From Pachyseris speciosa (lineage: Eukaryota > Cnidaria > Anthozoa > Scleractinia > Pachyseridae): a stretch of DNA of 64,000 nucleotides. Below the pieces are notes generated by a model. The model was not told where the DNA came from. It did not search any database and worked only from the letters and a program-made list of their open reading frames with translations. The stretch spans positions 3,397,501-3,461,500 of the forward strand of contig JAEMWC010000003.1 of NCBI GenBank assembly GCA_016490735.1. Direction: 5' to 3'. This document shows, piece after piece, positions 46,090-55,863 of this stretch (positions within the stretch are counted from its first letter, which is position 1; each line of letters begins with the position of its first letter). A program made the translations under genes and the position numbers.

Positions 46090-48365
46090 GTTTGTTTTCA
46101 AATTTGCATATGATACCCGATCCTTGATCCTTGATCCTCTATCATCGATCCTGGTTTTCCTGGAGTTGTGGTGACCGCTAAATTCCTAGTTGTACATTTT
46201 GCAATTAATGCCCTATATGAGCCACGGTAGAAAACAAGAACAGGAAGACTGTCATTGAAAAGTTTGACCTGGGCTTGAAACGATGAATGAATAGGTAAGC
46301 CATAGCTGTGTATCGCTCGGTCAAGACAAGGCCTCAGTCAGTTTTAGATTTTCTCGTATCGACCTCATTCTCGGTAATTAAGGCGGGGGTATACCTGAAC
46401 ACTGTTCTCAGGTCGCGTAACATGGATTTAATGTTACTAACTCATTCGTGTTTCAAGCAATCAAAAATCCATCTGCTCTTTACAAAAGGCTATGTTGTGG
46501 GATATATTTTGATTTGTTTGGTGATTTATCGGTATATTTGGGAAGAGGTAATATCTCTTAACTCTTTCTTGTTCGGCTTTGTAATTTACCGGTCGCTGAA
46601 GACAGGTGCTTTGAAAACCTCTAACTTTCCAAATCCTGGACTATGTTTGAAATGAGCCATTATTATTGCCAAATACTGAGTTTCGTAGACTTAATCACTC
46701 CATAAACGTATTAAAAATACCGATGTTTCTTGAATATGACTGTTTATTCTTTTGCGAAACCAAAAACCGCTCTGGGACAACACCAAAAATAAGCAACTTT
46801 GTTTTGAAGTTTTGAAGACAAAAAAATCCCTCTTCAAGCTAAAAGTCTACATTGGCAGTAAACTTCCACTCAACTTCTTGCAATCTGTTCCAATTTTCCC
46901 GCACAATTTCTTAGCCCGACCTGGGTAACGCTATTTGATTTCAGTTGCTCTCACTGGTCTGACATGTTCGCATTTGTGACCCAAAGGAGTTCTGGGATAT
47001 ACTTGGATAACTGCCGCGTGTTAGTACGACAATTTCCATTTCAGATATTTTTTTAGAACCGTGTCGAGTCACCTGGTCCTGCTGGCAAACTATTGCACCG
47101 ATTGCATTATTTACAAGTCAAAACTCGCCAAGATTGCCATGCCAGGTCCCGGAATCTACTCACAGAATGGCCAGGGACACAACTTCACTTCGTGAATCAC
47201 CATGACTCGATCGAAACCTTTCGGCGGCTCACTTGGTGTGAAATTGCTTCTCACCTCTGTCTTCTTTCGGAGGATTGCTTCTACCCACCAACCCAGCTTT
47301 ATGATGCCAGGCAGAGGGCTTCTGAGGTGGAAAATGGCTCGAAAAACACACTTATTAATTAAATACGTACCGAGTTGTAGCTGAGTGATCGTTTACAAAT
47401 AAACGACAACTAGCGTGACAAGCGTGACATGAAAGATAGAGCCATCGATGTTGTGGATCAGTGAGATCTCCGTGGTAACCCCTTATATGGAATAACTAGA
47501 TCGATTTGACCTCAAACCCTCGAAAATTACAGAAAAACACGTACAAAATGGCGGACAAGAACGAGTTAAACGATTAGTTAAATTGAGGCAAATAGCAAAT
47601 ATTAAAGATTTAATAAAGGTTTAAAATTTAGTTTTGAATTGATAAATTAGTAGCCAGAAACCAAATAGTTCCCCCAGCAACCTGCAGTGCCTTTGTGGGG
47701 TGTCAATGGTCTGGTACTGATTCCAAACATTTTTACTCCATTACAATCCCTTCTTCAAACTCCTTAAAATTTCACTCAAATTCACGTGTCGTCCCAATAC
47801 GTATGCATTTATTTAAAGTATATGCTCGAACCGACGATGCATGGTCTATTTGACGTATTACTGATTTCACGTGTGATTGACATCTCGAGGTATAATTCAA
47901 ACTCACAAAGTTTATGTTTGAGAGGTCTTTGTTTATAAAGAAGGTGCCTAAGAGCGTTCACGTGGGATAAAGAGAGTTTTGTCGTTACCAAAAGGAGCCT
48001 CAATTGAAATAAACGGTGTTGAAATTAAATGCTGCGTCCAGTAAAAAAATGTAAACAGTAATCTGTTATACCTTGCATCAAAAAAGTCAACCAGACAGGC
48101 AATTGAAGGCGGTCACCTGTCCAAGTGGTAAGTCTGGCTAACAACGCTTAACTTCAGTGAAGTCGGTTAGTTTGCCGTGGAGTTGACTAATTAATCGAAC
48201 CAGAGTGCCTTTCAGTTGTCAAATTATGGAACCCTGTTTGTAATACTACACTGATGGTTACATTTGCAATTCCATTTATTCGTAGGTCAGGTACGTAAGA
48301 AAAGATTCCGACTGTGGGTAGCAGTCAAGCGCAAGGGATAAATGATAAATCAAATCAAATCAAAT
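46090..48365. other. Non-coding stretch
   Basis: No gene supported. A tcaaa pentamer run at about 48346-48370 leads into (AAT)n at 48371-48389. Confidence 0.35.
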
Positions 48366-48370
48366 CAAAT

Positions 48371-48505
48371 TAATAATAATAATAATAATTTAGAACTTAT
48401 ATAGCGCATTTTCCATGTGTATATGTTCAAATGCGCTTTACAAGCAGATGAAATTGGAATTTGGAAATGTTGGTTTCTGTGGAGAGGGGAAAACCGGAGT
48501 ACCCG

Positions 48506-48549
<44 letters not shown>

Positions 48550-48640
48550 AACCCACATATGACGTCGAGTCCAAGAATCGAACCCGGGCCACATTGGTGG
48601 AAGGCGAGTGCTCTCACCACTGCGCCATCCCTGCTCCACT
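48371..48640 (-). mobile_element. tRNA-derived SINE with LINE-type tail
   Basis: Minus strand. The head has an A box (TGGCGCAGTGGTGAGAGC near 48625-48608) and a B box (GGGTTCGATTC near 48590-48580). A central part (ggttgagtttgttgttggtt, then ctccgggtactccggttttc) is followed by a tail with the GCGC hairpin (aaagcgcatttg ... aaaatgcgctatataag) and (ATT)n. That tail is shared with the LINE end at 5.40-5.49 kb, so this LINE family is a likely source of its reverse transcriptase. Confidence 0.8.
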
Positions 48641-49532
48641 TATTTAACCCCCTTTATTTAACTCAACTCAAATATTTACATTAGATACACACGTTAAGAT
48701 AATGCGTGACGCAATCTTTTTACTGTCAATAAAGGGCTACGGACACTGCAAAACTTTCAGCCATGTCGATTTGTGTGGACGAGCAAATTTTTATTGCTGT
48801 TTACACGAGTGGTTTCATCTCGGGATGAAAGAAAGCAGTTTTACCCCGAGACGAAATGCTAACTTAGGCTGCATTACATAAAAGTCGGCAAGTTTTTCTC
48901 AATAAGATTTTAATGGCTCACCTCGAGTAACACTAAGCGAAAGAATGCAAGATGCCCTCGAACTGACCACGGTTTTCACTAACTAGCTTCGCTGGTAAGT
49001 TGTTTAGAACTATTAAAATGACGATTAGGGTGTTTAACCAGACTTAAACGCACGGTACCTGATGAGTCTTCGAAGAGAGATTTCTGCATTATGAAAAAAC
49101 TGATTTGCACACCCTTTAAGCTGTCGAGTTTTTCTTACAGATTATACTTTTGATTCACAGTGTTAACAAGCGGTGTTTTCCTACCGAGATTGGTGAACTT
49201 CTATCTTTTACGTATGTAATGTGAGATTACTTCAGTTCGAGGCCTGCCACTTCTGTCTACAGTCCACAACTTCCGTCCACATCTGCTCCATCAAAACATC
49301 CATTGCGCAAATGAAGGAGCTAAAAAAAAAGCAGCGTTCTGGTTCTTGGCATCAAGTCTGAAAAGGTGGGCGCCATCTTGGATGGCTCGTGAGAAGGATA
49401 AAATAACAAATTTTGCTCGTGAGTAGTACGGATGTCCTGGTGACATAATGGCATCAGGAACTCTCTTCGACCCGAAGAGCCTGGGTTCAAATCTCGGAGC
49501 AGTCGGCATTCCAGTCTTTTTATATATCGTTA
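48641..49532. other. Non-coding stretch
   Basis: No gene or element recognised. Short frames on both strands at 49291-49650 have no family features. Confidence 0.35.
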
Positions 49533-49790
49533 CAACCACTTCCCGCAACCAGCGGAAAACCGGAAACTTAAAAAAAAAATTGCCATTTGTGAGTACGAAA
49601 AAATACACTACGAGGTGTATTGCTTGTAAATGAAAATGGCAAATAAACAAATCACTAGGGTTACAATCATGTTTTGTTATGATTAATTATTGAGCATCAA
49701 CCACTTCCCGCAGCCAGCAGAAAACGGGAAACTTAAAAAAAAACCATTACTATTTGTGACTACGAACAAGAAAACAAGGAAGGTGTGTTA
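49533..49790. repeat. 165-bp tandem repeat, copy 1 and first half of copy 2
   Basis: Copy 1 is 49533-49697 (caaccacttcccgcaaccag ... gattaattattgagcat). Copy 2 starts at 49698 (caaccacttcccgcagccag) and is interrupted at about 49790 after aaggtgtgtta; it resumes at about 51772 with ttaggtgtattacttgcaaa and ends at about 51862. The interruption holds Penelope sequences. Confidence 0.75.
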
Positions 49791-49839
49791 AAAAAGGGGG
49801 GTTAGATAGGCCTGCGCGACTCCCACTCGCGTGTTTTTA

Positions 49840-50493
49840 GCCTTGAAGCTATATTTTTGCTCTAACGAGTATGTCTTTCAGGGAATGCCCTCTCTTGTAG
49901 GATATAAGTGGCGGTTCCTTAAATATTTCTCTGAGCGTCGGTTGTTTCTCAATAAAATGCCATTTGCTCATGAGGATTTCTTTCAAGTTTGGCACTGATG
50001 GGTGATATTCCGTTACAAACGGCAAGATTCGTTTGTTTTCTTTTTCTTTTTGTCGGAGTGCTTGTTTCCTGTTTTGAAACTTTACTTCTCAGAGGTTTCT
50101 TTGGATGAAGGCTTTAGGGTAACCTCTATCGACAAGGTGTGTTTTGAAATTTTCTAGTTTCTCTTCAAATATTGTTTTAGAAGAGTTTGTCCTCAGAAGT
50201 CTTAAAGCCTCTCCTTTCACAAATCCTCTCCTAACACCGGGTGGGTGACAGGATGAGAAATGTGTATATTGAAATGTCTCAGTAGGCTTGAAATGGGTTC
50301 GCACGTCAAGAACTGATGTTGTTTCGAATCTTGCACCTTTGTATATGGTGGTGTCCAAGAAAGTTATTTCAGTTTCTGAAACTTCAGCCGTGAATTTAAT
50401 TGTAGGGTGGTGTTTGTTTGCTTTCTCAATGAACTGTGTTATATCTCCTCCTCTCCTTTTTAGAACTGATACCACTATATTATGTTGTGACAT
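49840..50493 (-). pseudogene. Penelope-like element fragment: RT C-terminus
   Basis: From 50475 the frame reads ITQFIEKANKHHPTIKFTAE, then SETEITFLDTTIYKG, VRTHFKPTETFQYTHFSSCH and PPGVRRGFVKGEALRLLRTN, the RT C-terminal and thumb region of classical Penelope-like elements. A stop (TGA) near 50087 interrupts it; the same frame goes on with KRILPFVTEYHPSVPNLKEI and EPPLISYKRGHSLKDILVRA to a second stop (TAG) near 49850. The catalytic RT part upstream and the endonuclease downstream are absent. Confidence 0.8.
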
Positions 50494-50539
50494 GGTAAAT
50501 TTGTTAATTTATTTTACTCATTTAACGTGTATTATCCTT

Positions 50540-50681
50540 CGAGGTGGCCTCTCCTACAAGCCTTGTGGTTTCCTGAGGTCTCCTAGCCACTAACTTAGGT
50601 GAATAAAGGGGATTAGTTTCTAAAAAAACTGTGGTGCTGCATCGGTGGGGAAGTGAGACACGAAAATTTGGTTTATCAAAG

Positions 50682-50712
<31 letters not shown>

Positions 50713-51765
50713 GGATTCGATTAGCTGACGTTTCGAGCGTTAGCCCTTCGTCGGAGCGAATCGAGGAATTGTGGGTTGTGTATGGTTTATATACAGAAAA
50801 TGAAGCTACGCTATTGGTGGTTACATGGTAACGTGAAAAACAGGAATAAATTAATTGAATGAAATGCGCTCGTTGATACCGTGGGGATTAAGAGTGCCAA
50901 TTTGAAAGATCAGTTTTTGCTCGAGATTTTTACGGCTTTCCGTGGTAGCTTGATGTAGGGAAAGGCCGGAGATTGACATGTGTTGTTTGGAATGGTTAGG
51001 GAGATTAAAATGCCGAGCGACAGGTTTGGATGCGTCTTTGTCATCTTTCTCAACATCACGAAGATGTTCTCGGAATCGGTCACCTAGTCATCTTCCTGTT
51101 TCGCTAATGTATAACTTTTTGCATAATGTGCAGGTTATGCAATAGATAACATTTGCGGAGGTAAACGTGAAACGATCAGTGATCTTAACAGATCGCTTAG
51201 GGCCCGATATTTTGTCAGTGTTTTGAATGAAAGGACAAGTTTTGCATCGCGAGCGTGCGCATTTAAAAGTGCCAGGTTGTTCAGTTGTTTTGAATGCGCT
51301 TTTAACTTGAAAGTTACCTACATTTTTGTCGCATTTGAATGAAATCAGCGGTGGTTCCGAAAAGATTCTAGCAGTTTCTGGATCATTTTGCAGTATCTTA
51401 AAGTTGTTAAGAATGATGGCTTTAACTGGGTTATTATGCGGGTGAAATGTGAGGGTGAATGGAATTCTGTCATTCTTTTCCTTTTGTGACGTCTGTAGTG
51501 CTGACTGTTCATCAATCTGCTGAGCGCGGTGATGGCCCGATTGAACTACAGAATCAGGATAGCCACGTTTCTCGAAAAAATGGCACATTTCCTCTGATTT
51601 GTTGGAAAAATCAGAGTCATCACTACATAGACGTCCAAGTCTAAGAAATTGAGAATAGGGAATGGCGTTTTTGACATGAGATGGATGTGAAGATGAATAC
51701 AACAAATAACTGTGAGAATCGGTGGGTTTGTAGTGCACACTGGTACATAAGCCGTTGCCGCTGAT
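50540..51765 (-). pseudogene. Penelope-like element fragment: RT thumb, linker, GIY-YIG
   Basis: A second, separate copy. On the minus strand the frame enters near 51765 (NGLCTSVHYKPTDSHSYLLY), goes through FLRLGRLCSDDSDF and EPPLISFKCDKN, a Cys-rich linker (CARSRCKTCPFI), and the first endonuclease strand VIYCITCTLCKKLYISETGR. A TGA at about 51087 falls just after ETGR; downstream the same frame continues LGDRFREHLRDVEKDDKDAS, then PVARHFNLPNH and NLEQKLIFQIGTL, ending in a stop near 50857. The stop could be a C-to-T change of CGA. The 3' part, with a hammerhead-like motif, extends to about 50540. Confidence 0.85.
50721..50766 (-). ncRNA. Hammerhead-ribozyme-like motif of the Penelope 3' region
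   Basis: Minus strand, in order: CCGACGA, stem II GGGC-TAAC-GCTC, GAAAC, GTC, AGCT. This is the minimal type-I hammerhead known from Penelope-like elements, with the self-complementary ACGT as helix III. The core here starts CCGACGA where an active one needs CUGANGA, so it is probably inactive. It lies downstream of the GIY-YIG frame, as expected. Confidence 0.6.
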
Positions 51766-51771
51766 AAAAAC

Positions 51772-51862
51772 TTAGGTGTATTACTTGCAAATATTATGAA
51801 AATGGCAAATAAACAAATCACTAGGGTTATAATCATGTTTTGTTATGATTAATTATTGGGCA
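51772..51862. repeat. Second half of the interrupted 165-bp repeat
   Basis: Matches 49611-49697 (ggcaaataaacaaatcacta and on to ttaattattgggcat) with a few changes. It marks the right edge of the inserted Penelope DNA. Confidence 0.75.
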
Positions 51863-51974
51863 TGAACAGTTAGTTTTCACTGCATGTTTCTCCCTATGAA
51901 AGTATATATGTCTCACTTGCACTTGAAAGAAAAAAATCAAAGTAAAATACTTTCAACACACTTTTAAATTCACA

Positions 51975-52012
51975 AAACTAGTTTCGCTGTAACAACAGCC
52001 TCATTAGTTGAT
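51975..52012 (-). ncRNA. Second hammerhead-like motif
   Basis: Minus strand: CTAATGA, stem II GGCTGT-TGTT-ACAGC, GAAAC, then TAGT. Stem II pairs well and GAAAC is intact, but the core reads CUAAUGA in place of CUGAUGA. It lies 210 bp outside the Penelope fragments and 130 bp before the TPR-CHAT coding exon, on the opposite strand to that gene. Confidence 0.45.
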
Positions 52013-52143
52013 CTTACAAATAACAAGCGCAAATGAGGTGTAGTAATACTTTCTTAGCTTCGAGTAATAGACTTTCAGAAAAAAAATATATGGTACTAGT
52101 ATAATTTCCTTTAAAAACTTTTCACAGGGCCTCCAACACGGAA

Positions 52144-55100
52144 ATGGCCAGTAAAAAGGAAAACATCACAGAGCAACTAGAGAAACGACTGAGTCTTCTT
52201 AAAGAAAACGACAATCTTTCAAGTAAGGGGGAAGCCTACGGAAATCTCGGCATTCTTTACCGGAGACTCGGTAACTTCCAAAAGGCGATAGAGTTCCATC
52301 AGCTACATTTACAGATTGCCAAAGAAGTCGGAGATCGAGCAGGAGAAGGGCGTGCCTATGGAAATCTCGGCAATGCTTATCAGTCACTTGGTAACTTCAA
52401 AAAAGCGATAGAGTTCCATCAGCTACATTTACAGATTGCCAAAGAAGTCGGAGATCGAGCAGGAGAAGGGAGTGCCTATGGAAATCTCGGCAATGCTTAT
52501 CAGTCACTTGGTAACTTCCAAAAAGGGATAGAGTTCCATCAGCTACATTTACAGATTGCCAAAGGAGTCGGAGATCGAGCAGGAGAAGGGCATGCCTATG
52601 GAAATATCGGCAAAGCTTATCAGTCACTTGGTAACTTCCAAAAAGCGATAGAGTTCCATCAGCTAGATTTACAGATTGCCAAAGAAGTCGGAGATCGAGC
52701 AGGAGAAGGGCATGCCTATGGAAATCTCGGCAATGCTTATCAGTCACTTGGTAACTTCAAAAAAGCGATAGAGTTCCATCAGCTACATTTACAGATTGCC
52801 AAAGAAGTCGGAGATCGAGCAGGAGAAGGGAGTGCCTATGGAAATCTCGGCAATGCTTATCAGTCACTTGGTAACTTCCAAAAAGGGATAGAGTTCCATC
52901 AGCTACATTTACAGATTGCCAAAGGAGTCGGAGATCGAGCAGGAGAAGGGCATGCCTATGGAAATATCGGCAAAGCTTATCAGTCACTTGGTAACTTCCA
53001 AAAAGCGATAGAGTTCCATCAGCTACATTTACAGATTGCCAAAGAAGTCGGAGATTGGGCAGGAGAAGGGCGTGCCTATGGAAATCTCGGCAATGCTTAT
53101 CAGTCACTTGGTAACTTCCAAAAAGCGATAGAGTTCCATCAGCTACATTTACAGATTGCCAAAGAAGTCGGAGATCGAGCAGGAGAAGGGAGTGCCTATG
53201 GAAATCTGGGCAATGCTTATAAGTCACTTGGTAACTTTCAAAAAGGGATAGAGTTCCATCAGCTACATTTACAGATTGCCAAAGAAGTCGGAGATCGAGC
53301 AGGAGAAGGGCGTGCCTATGGAAATCTCGGCAATGCTTATGATTCACTTGGTAACTTCCAAAAAGCGATAGAGTTCCATCAGCTACATTTACAGATTGCC
53401 AAAGAAGTCGGAGATCGAGCAGGAGAAGGGGGTGCCTATGGAAATCTCGGCAATGCTTATGATTCACTTGGTAACTTCCAAAAAGCGATAGAGTTCCATC
53501 AGCTACATTTACAGATTGCCAAAGAAGTCGGAGATCGAGCAGGAGAAGGGAGTGCCTATGGAAATCTGGGCAATGCTTATAAGTCACTTGGTAACTTCCA
53601 AAAAGGGATAGAGTTCCATCAGCTACATTTACAGATTGCTAAAGAAGTCGGAGATCGAGCAGGAGAAGGGCGTGCCTATGGAAATCTCGGCAATGCTTAT
53701 GATTCACTTGGTAACTTCCAAAAAGCGATAGAGTTCCATCAGCTACATTTACAGATTGCTAAAGAAGTCGGAGATCGAGCAGGAGAAGGCAGTGCCTATG
53801 GAAATCTCGGCAATGCTTATGATTCACTTGGTAACTTCAAAAAAGCGATAGAGTTCCATCAGCTACGTTTACAGATTGCCAAAGAAGTCAGAGGTCGAGC
53901 AGGAGAAGGGCGTGCCTATGGAAATCTCGGCAATGCTTATCAGTCACTTGGTAACTTCCAAAAAGCGATAGAGTTCCATCAGCTACGTTTACAGATTGCC
54001 AAAGAAGTCGGAGATCGAGCAGGAGAAGGGCGTGCCTATGGAAATCTCGGCAATGCTTATCAGTCACTTGGTAACTTCCAAAAAGCGATAGAGTTCCATC
54101 AGCTAGATTTACAGATTGCCAAAGAAGTCGGAGATCGAGCAGGAGAAGGGGGTGCCTATGGAAATCTCGGCAATGCTTATCACTCCCTTGGTAACTTCCA
54201 AAAAGCGATAGAGTTCCATCAGCTAGATTTACAGATTGCCAAGGAAGTCGGAGATCGAGCAGGAGAAGGGCGTGCCTATGGAAATCTCGGCAATGCTTAT
54301 TACGACTTCGGCGATATTCAGAAAGCTATAGGATCGTACCATTCAGGCGTGGAAGTCTTGAATAACATAAGAGGAAACCTTCAATCTGAGGAGGCCTGGA
54401 AACTAAGCTTTCGTGAACTTTATCACAATGTTTATACTATGTTGTGGAGGGCACTTTTAAAAGTGGGAAACAGTTATGAAGCCTTGTGTGCTGCTGAACA
54501 TGGACGAGCTCAGGCCTTTATGGATGCCTTGAAGATGCAATACGGCCTTAGCACTGATCTGTTAGCGAAACTTAACCCAAAAGAGACAATTTCTTACCTC
54601 TTAAGAGAAGTATCTACACCTATAGCTTTTCTTGCCACTAAAGGAGACACAGTGAATATTTGGGTTCTGGAGAGTGGCAATGAAGTTTCGTTCCGTCGCG
54701 GGAAAATCAGAGGGGAGAGTAGTGACGAAGATGCAATTTCCATCGTTTTAGAGGACGCTCTAAAAGAAATTGGAGCTGGTGTTGGTGTTAGATGCGAGAA
54801 TCGTACACTAGACGACTTGAGTAATGATCCGCCATCCACTAGACAAGACGATGAACAAGGTAATGGGTCATCCAAGTGTGCCGGCAACCCTTTACAGCAA
54901 TTGTATGATTTAATTATCAGTCCCATTTCAGATCTGCTCCAAAGTGGCGAACTAATCGTCGTCCCAGATGGTCCGTTGTGCTTGGCTCCATGGTCTGCAC
55001 TAAGCGAATCTATCAGAATCCGCACGGTTCCCTCGCTAACAAGTTTAAAGCTGCTGAGAGATGTACCTTTGGACTTCCACAGTAGGCGTGGGGCACTTTT

Positions 55101-55741
55101 AGTAGGAGATCCATGTACCAAAGAACTTCGAAAGTCACGTGGAAAGTCATTACCAGAGTTACCGTGGGCAAGGGAGGAAGTGGAAATGATTGGCAAACTT
55201 CTTAACACCCCACCACTGACCGGAAATGAAGCGACCAAAGCTGAGGTGCTGAACCGTTTAACTTCAGTTGGTTTGGTACACATTGCTGCTCATGGAGATA
55301 AGGAAAGTGGAGAAATTGCCTTAGCTCCAAATCCTGGCTGGAAGACTGAATTCCCGGGGACAGACCGCTACATGCTAAAAATATCGGATGTGCAAGAAGT
55401 GCATCTTCGAGCCAGCCTTGTGGTCTTAAGTTGCTGTCATAGTGGTCGAGGAACGGTGTTAGAGTCTGAGGGTGTGGTCGGCATTGCTCGGGCCTTCCTG
55501 TGTGCTGGTGCTCGTTCTGTTTTAGCGTCACTATGGGCAATTGATGACGAGGCCACCATGCAGTTCATGAAGAGTTTCTACCAAAAGCTAAGAGAGGAAG
55601 AAAGCACAAGTGTTGCTGTTCGCCATGCTATGAAATCTCTTCAAGAGTCAGACAGGTTTTGCGACATGAAGCACTGGGCTCCTTTCTTGCTAATTGGTGA
55701 CGACGTGAAGCTTGACTTTGGAGAAAAAGAACGTCCAGAAT
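52144..55741 (+). CDS. TPR-CHAT protein, large coding exon
   Basis: A splice acceptor (ttttcacag|GGCC) at 52127/52128 lies just before the ATG. The frame is open for about 1,199 codons to a consensus donor (GAAT|gtaagt) at 55741/55742, phase 1; it could read on to a stop at 55863, but those 40 residues look intronic. Residues 30-750 are 18 TPR units of 40 residues ([20 protein letters not shown] type), a protein-interaction solenoid. A helical linker (750-900) precedes a CHAT domain, a caspase/separase-like fold, at about 905-1190, with His1050 in VHIAAHG and Cys1098 in LSCCHSGRG at the expected dyad positions, plus [20 protein letters not shown] cytosolic protease or signalling adaptor is likely; the substrate is unknown. 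The dyad looks intact, so activity is possible. Confidence 0.9.
52231..54395 (+). repeat. 120-bp coding tandem array (18 TPR units)
   Basis: Seventeen units starting at 52261 and every 120 bp up to 54181 are nearly identical in DNA, including synonymous sites; the 18th (from 54301) has diverged. Blocks of three units form a 360-bp higher-order period: 52381-52740 is copied at 52741-53100, and the unit with aagtcacttgg...aaaaaggg at 53221 recurs at 53581. Differences gather in a few codons (Gln/Asp/Lys/His before SLGNF, Ala/Gly in Q-K-A/G-I-E, His/Asp/Arg in HQLxL, and the last residue). Confidence 0.9.
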
Positions 55742-55863
55742 GTAAGTATATAGATACCATAATATTAGCTTATTATATCAGAAAAGTAGCGAAAATGGTC
55801 TCTAAGGTTACTTGTACCACACTGATTGTGAAAAATACAAGCCTAAGACGTACTTTAGTTTGA

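Noticed and set aside
48427..48639. Proteins read through the SINE at 48.4 kb
   Set aside because: They coincide with the A box, B box and tail of the SINE and have no independent support.
52199..53587. Long minus-strand open frames with 40-residue repeats ([20 protein letters not shown])
   Set aside because: They are the antisense of the 120-bp TPR array. A repeat length divisible by three keeps the antisense frame open; there is no start context, splice signal or protein family.
55742..55863. C-terminal 40 residues of the TPR-CHAT frame as protein
   Set aside because: They follow a consensus donor (gtaagtata), lack resemblance to CHAT proteins and have AT-rich composition, so intron read-through is more likely, though an alternative end cannot be excluded.
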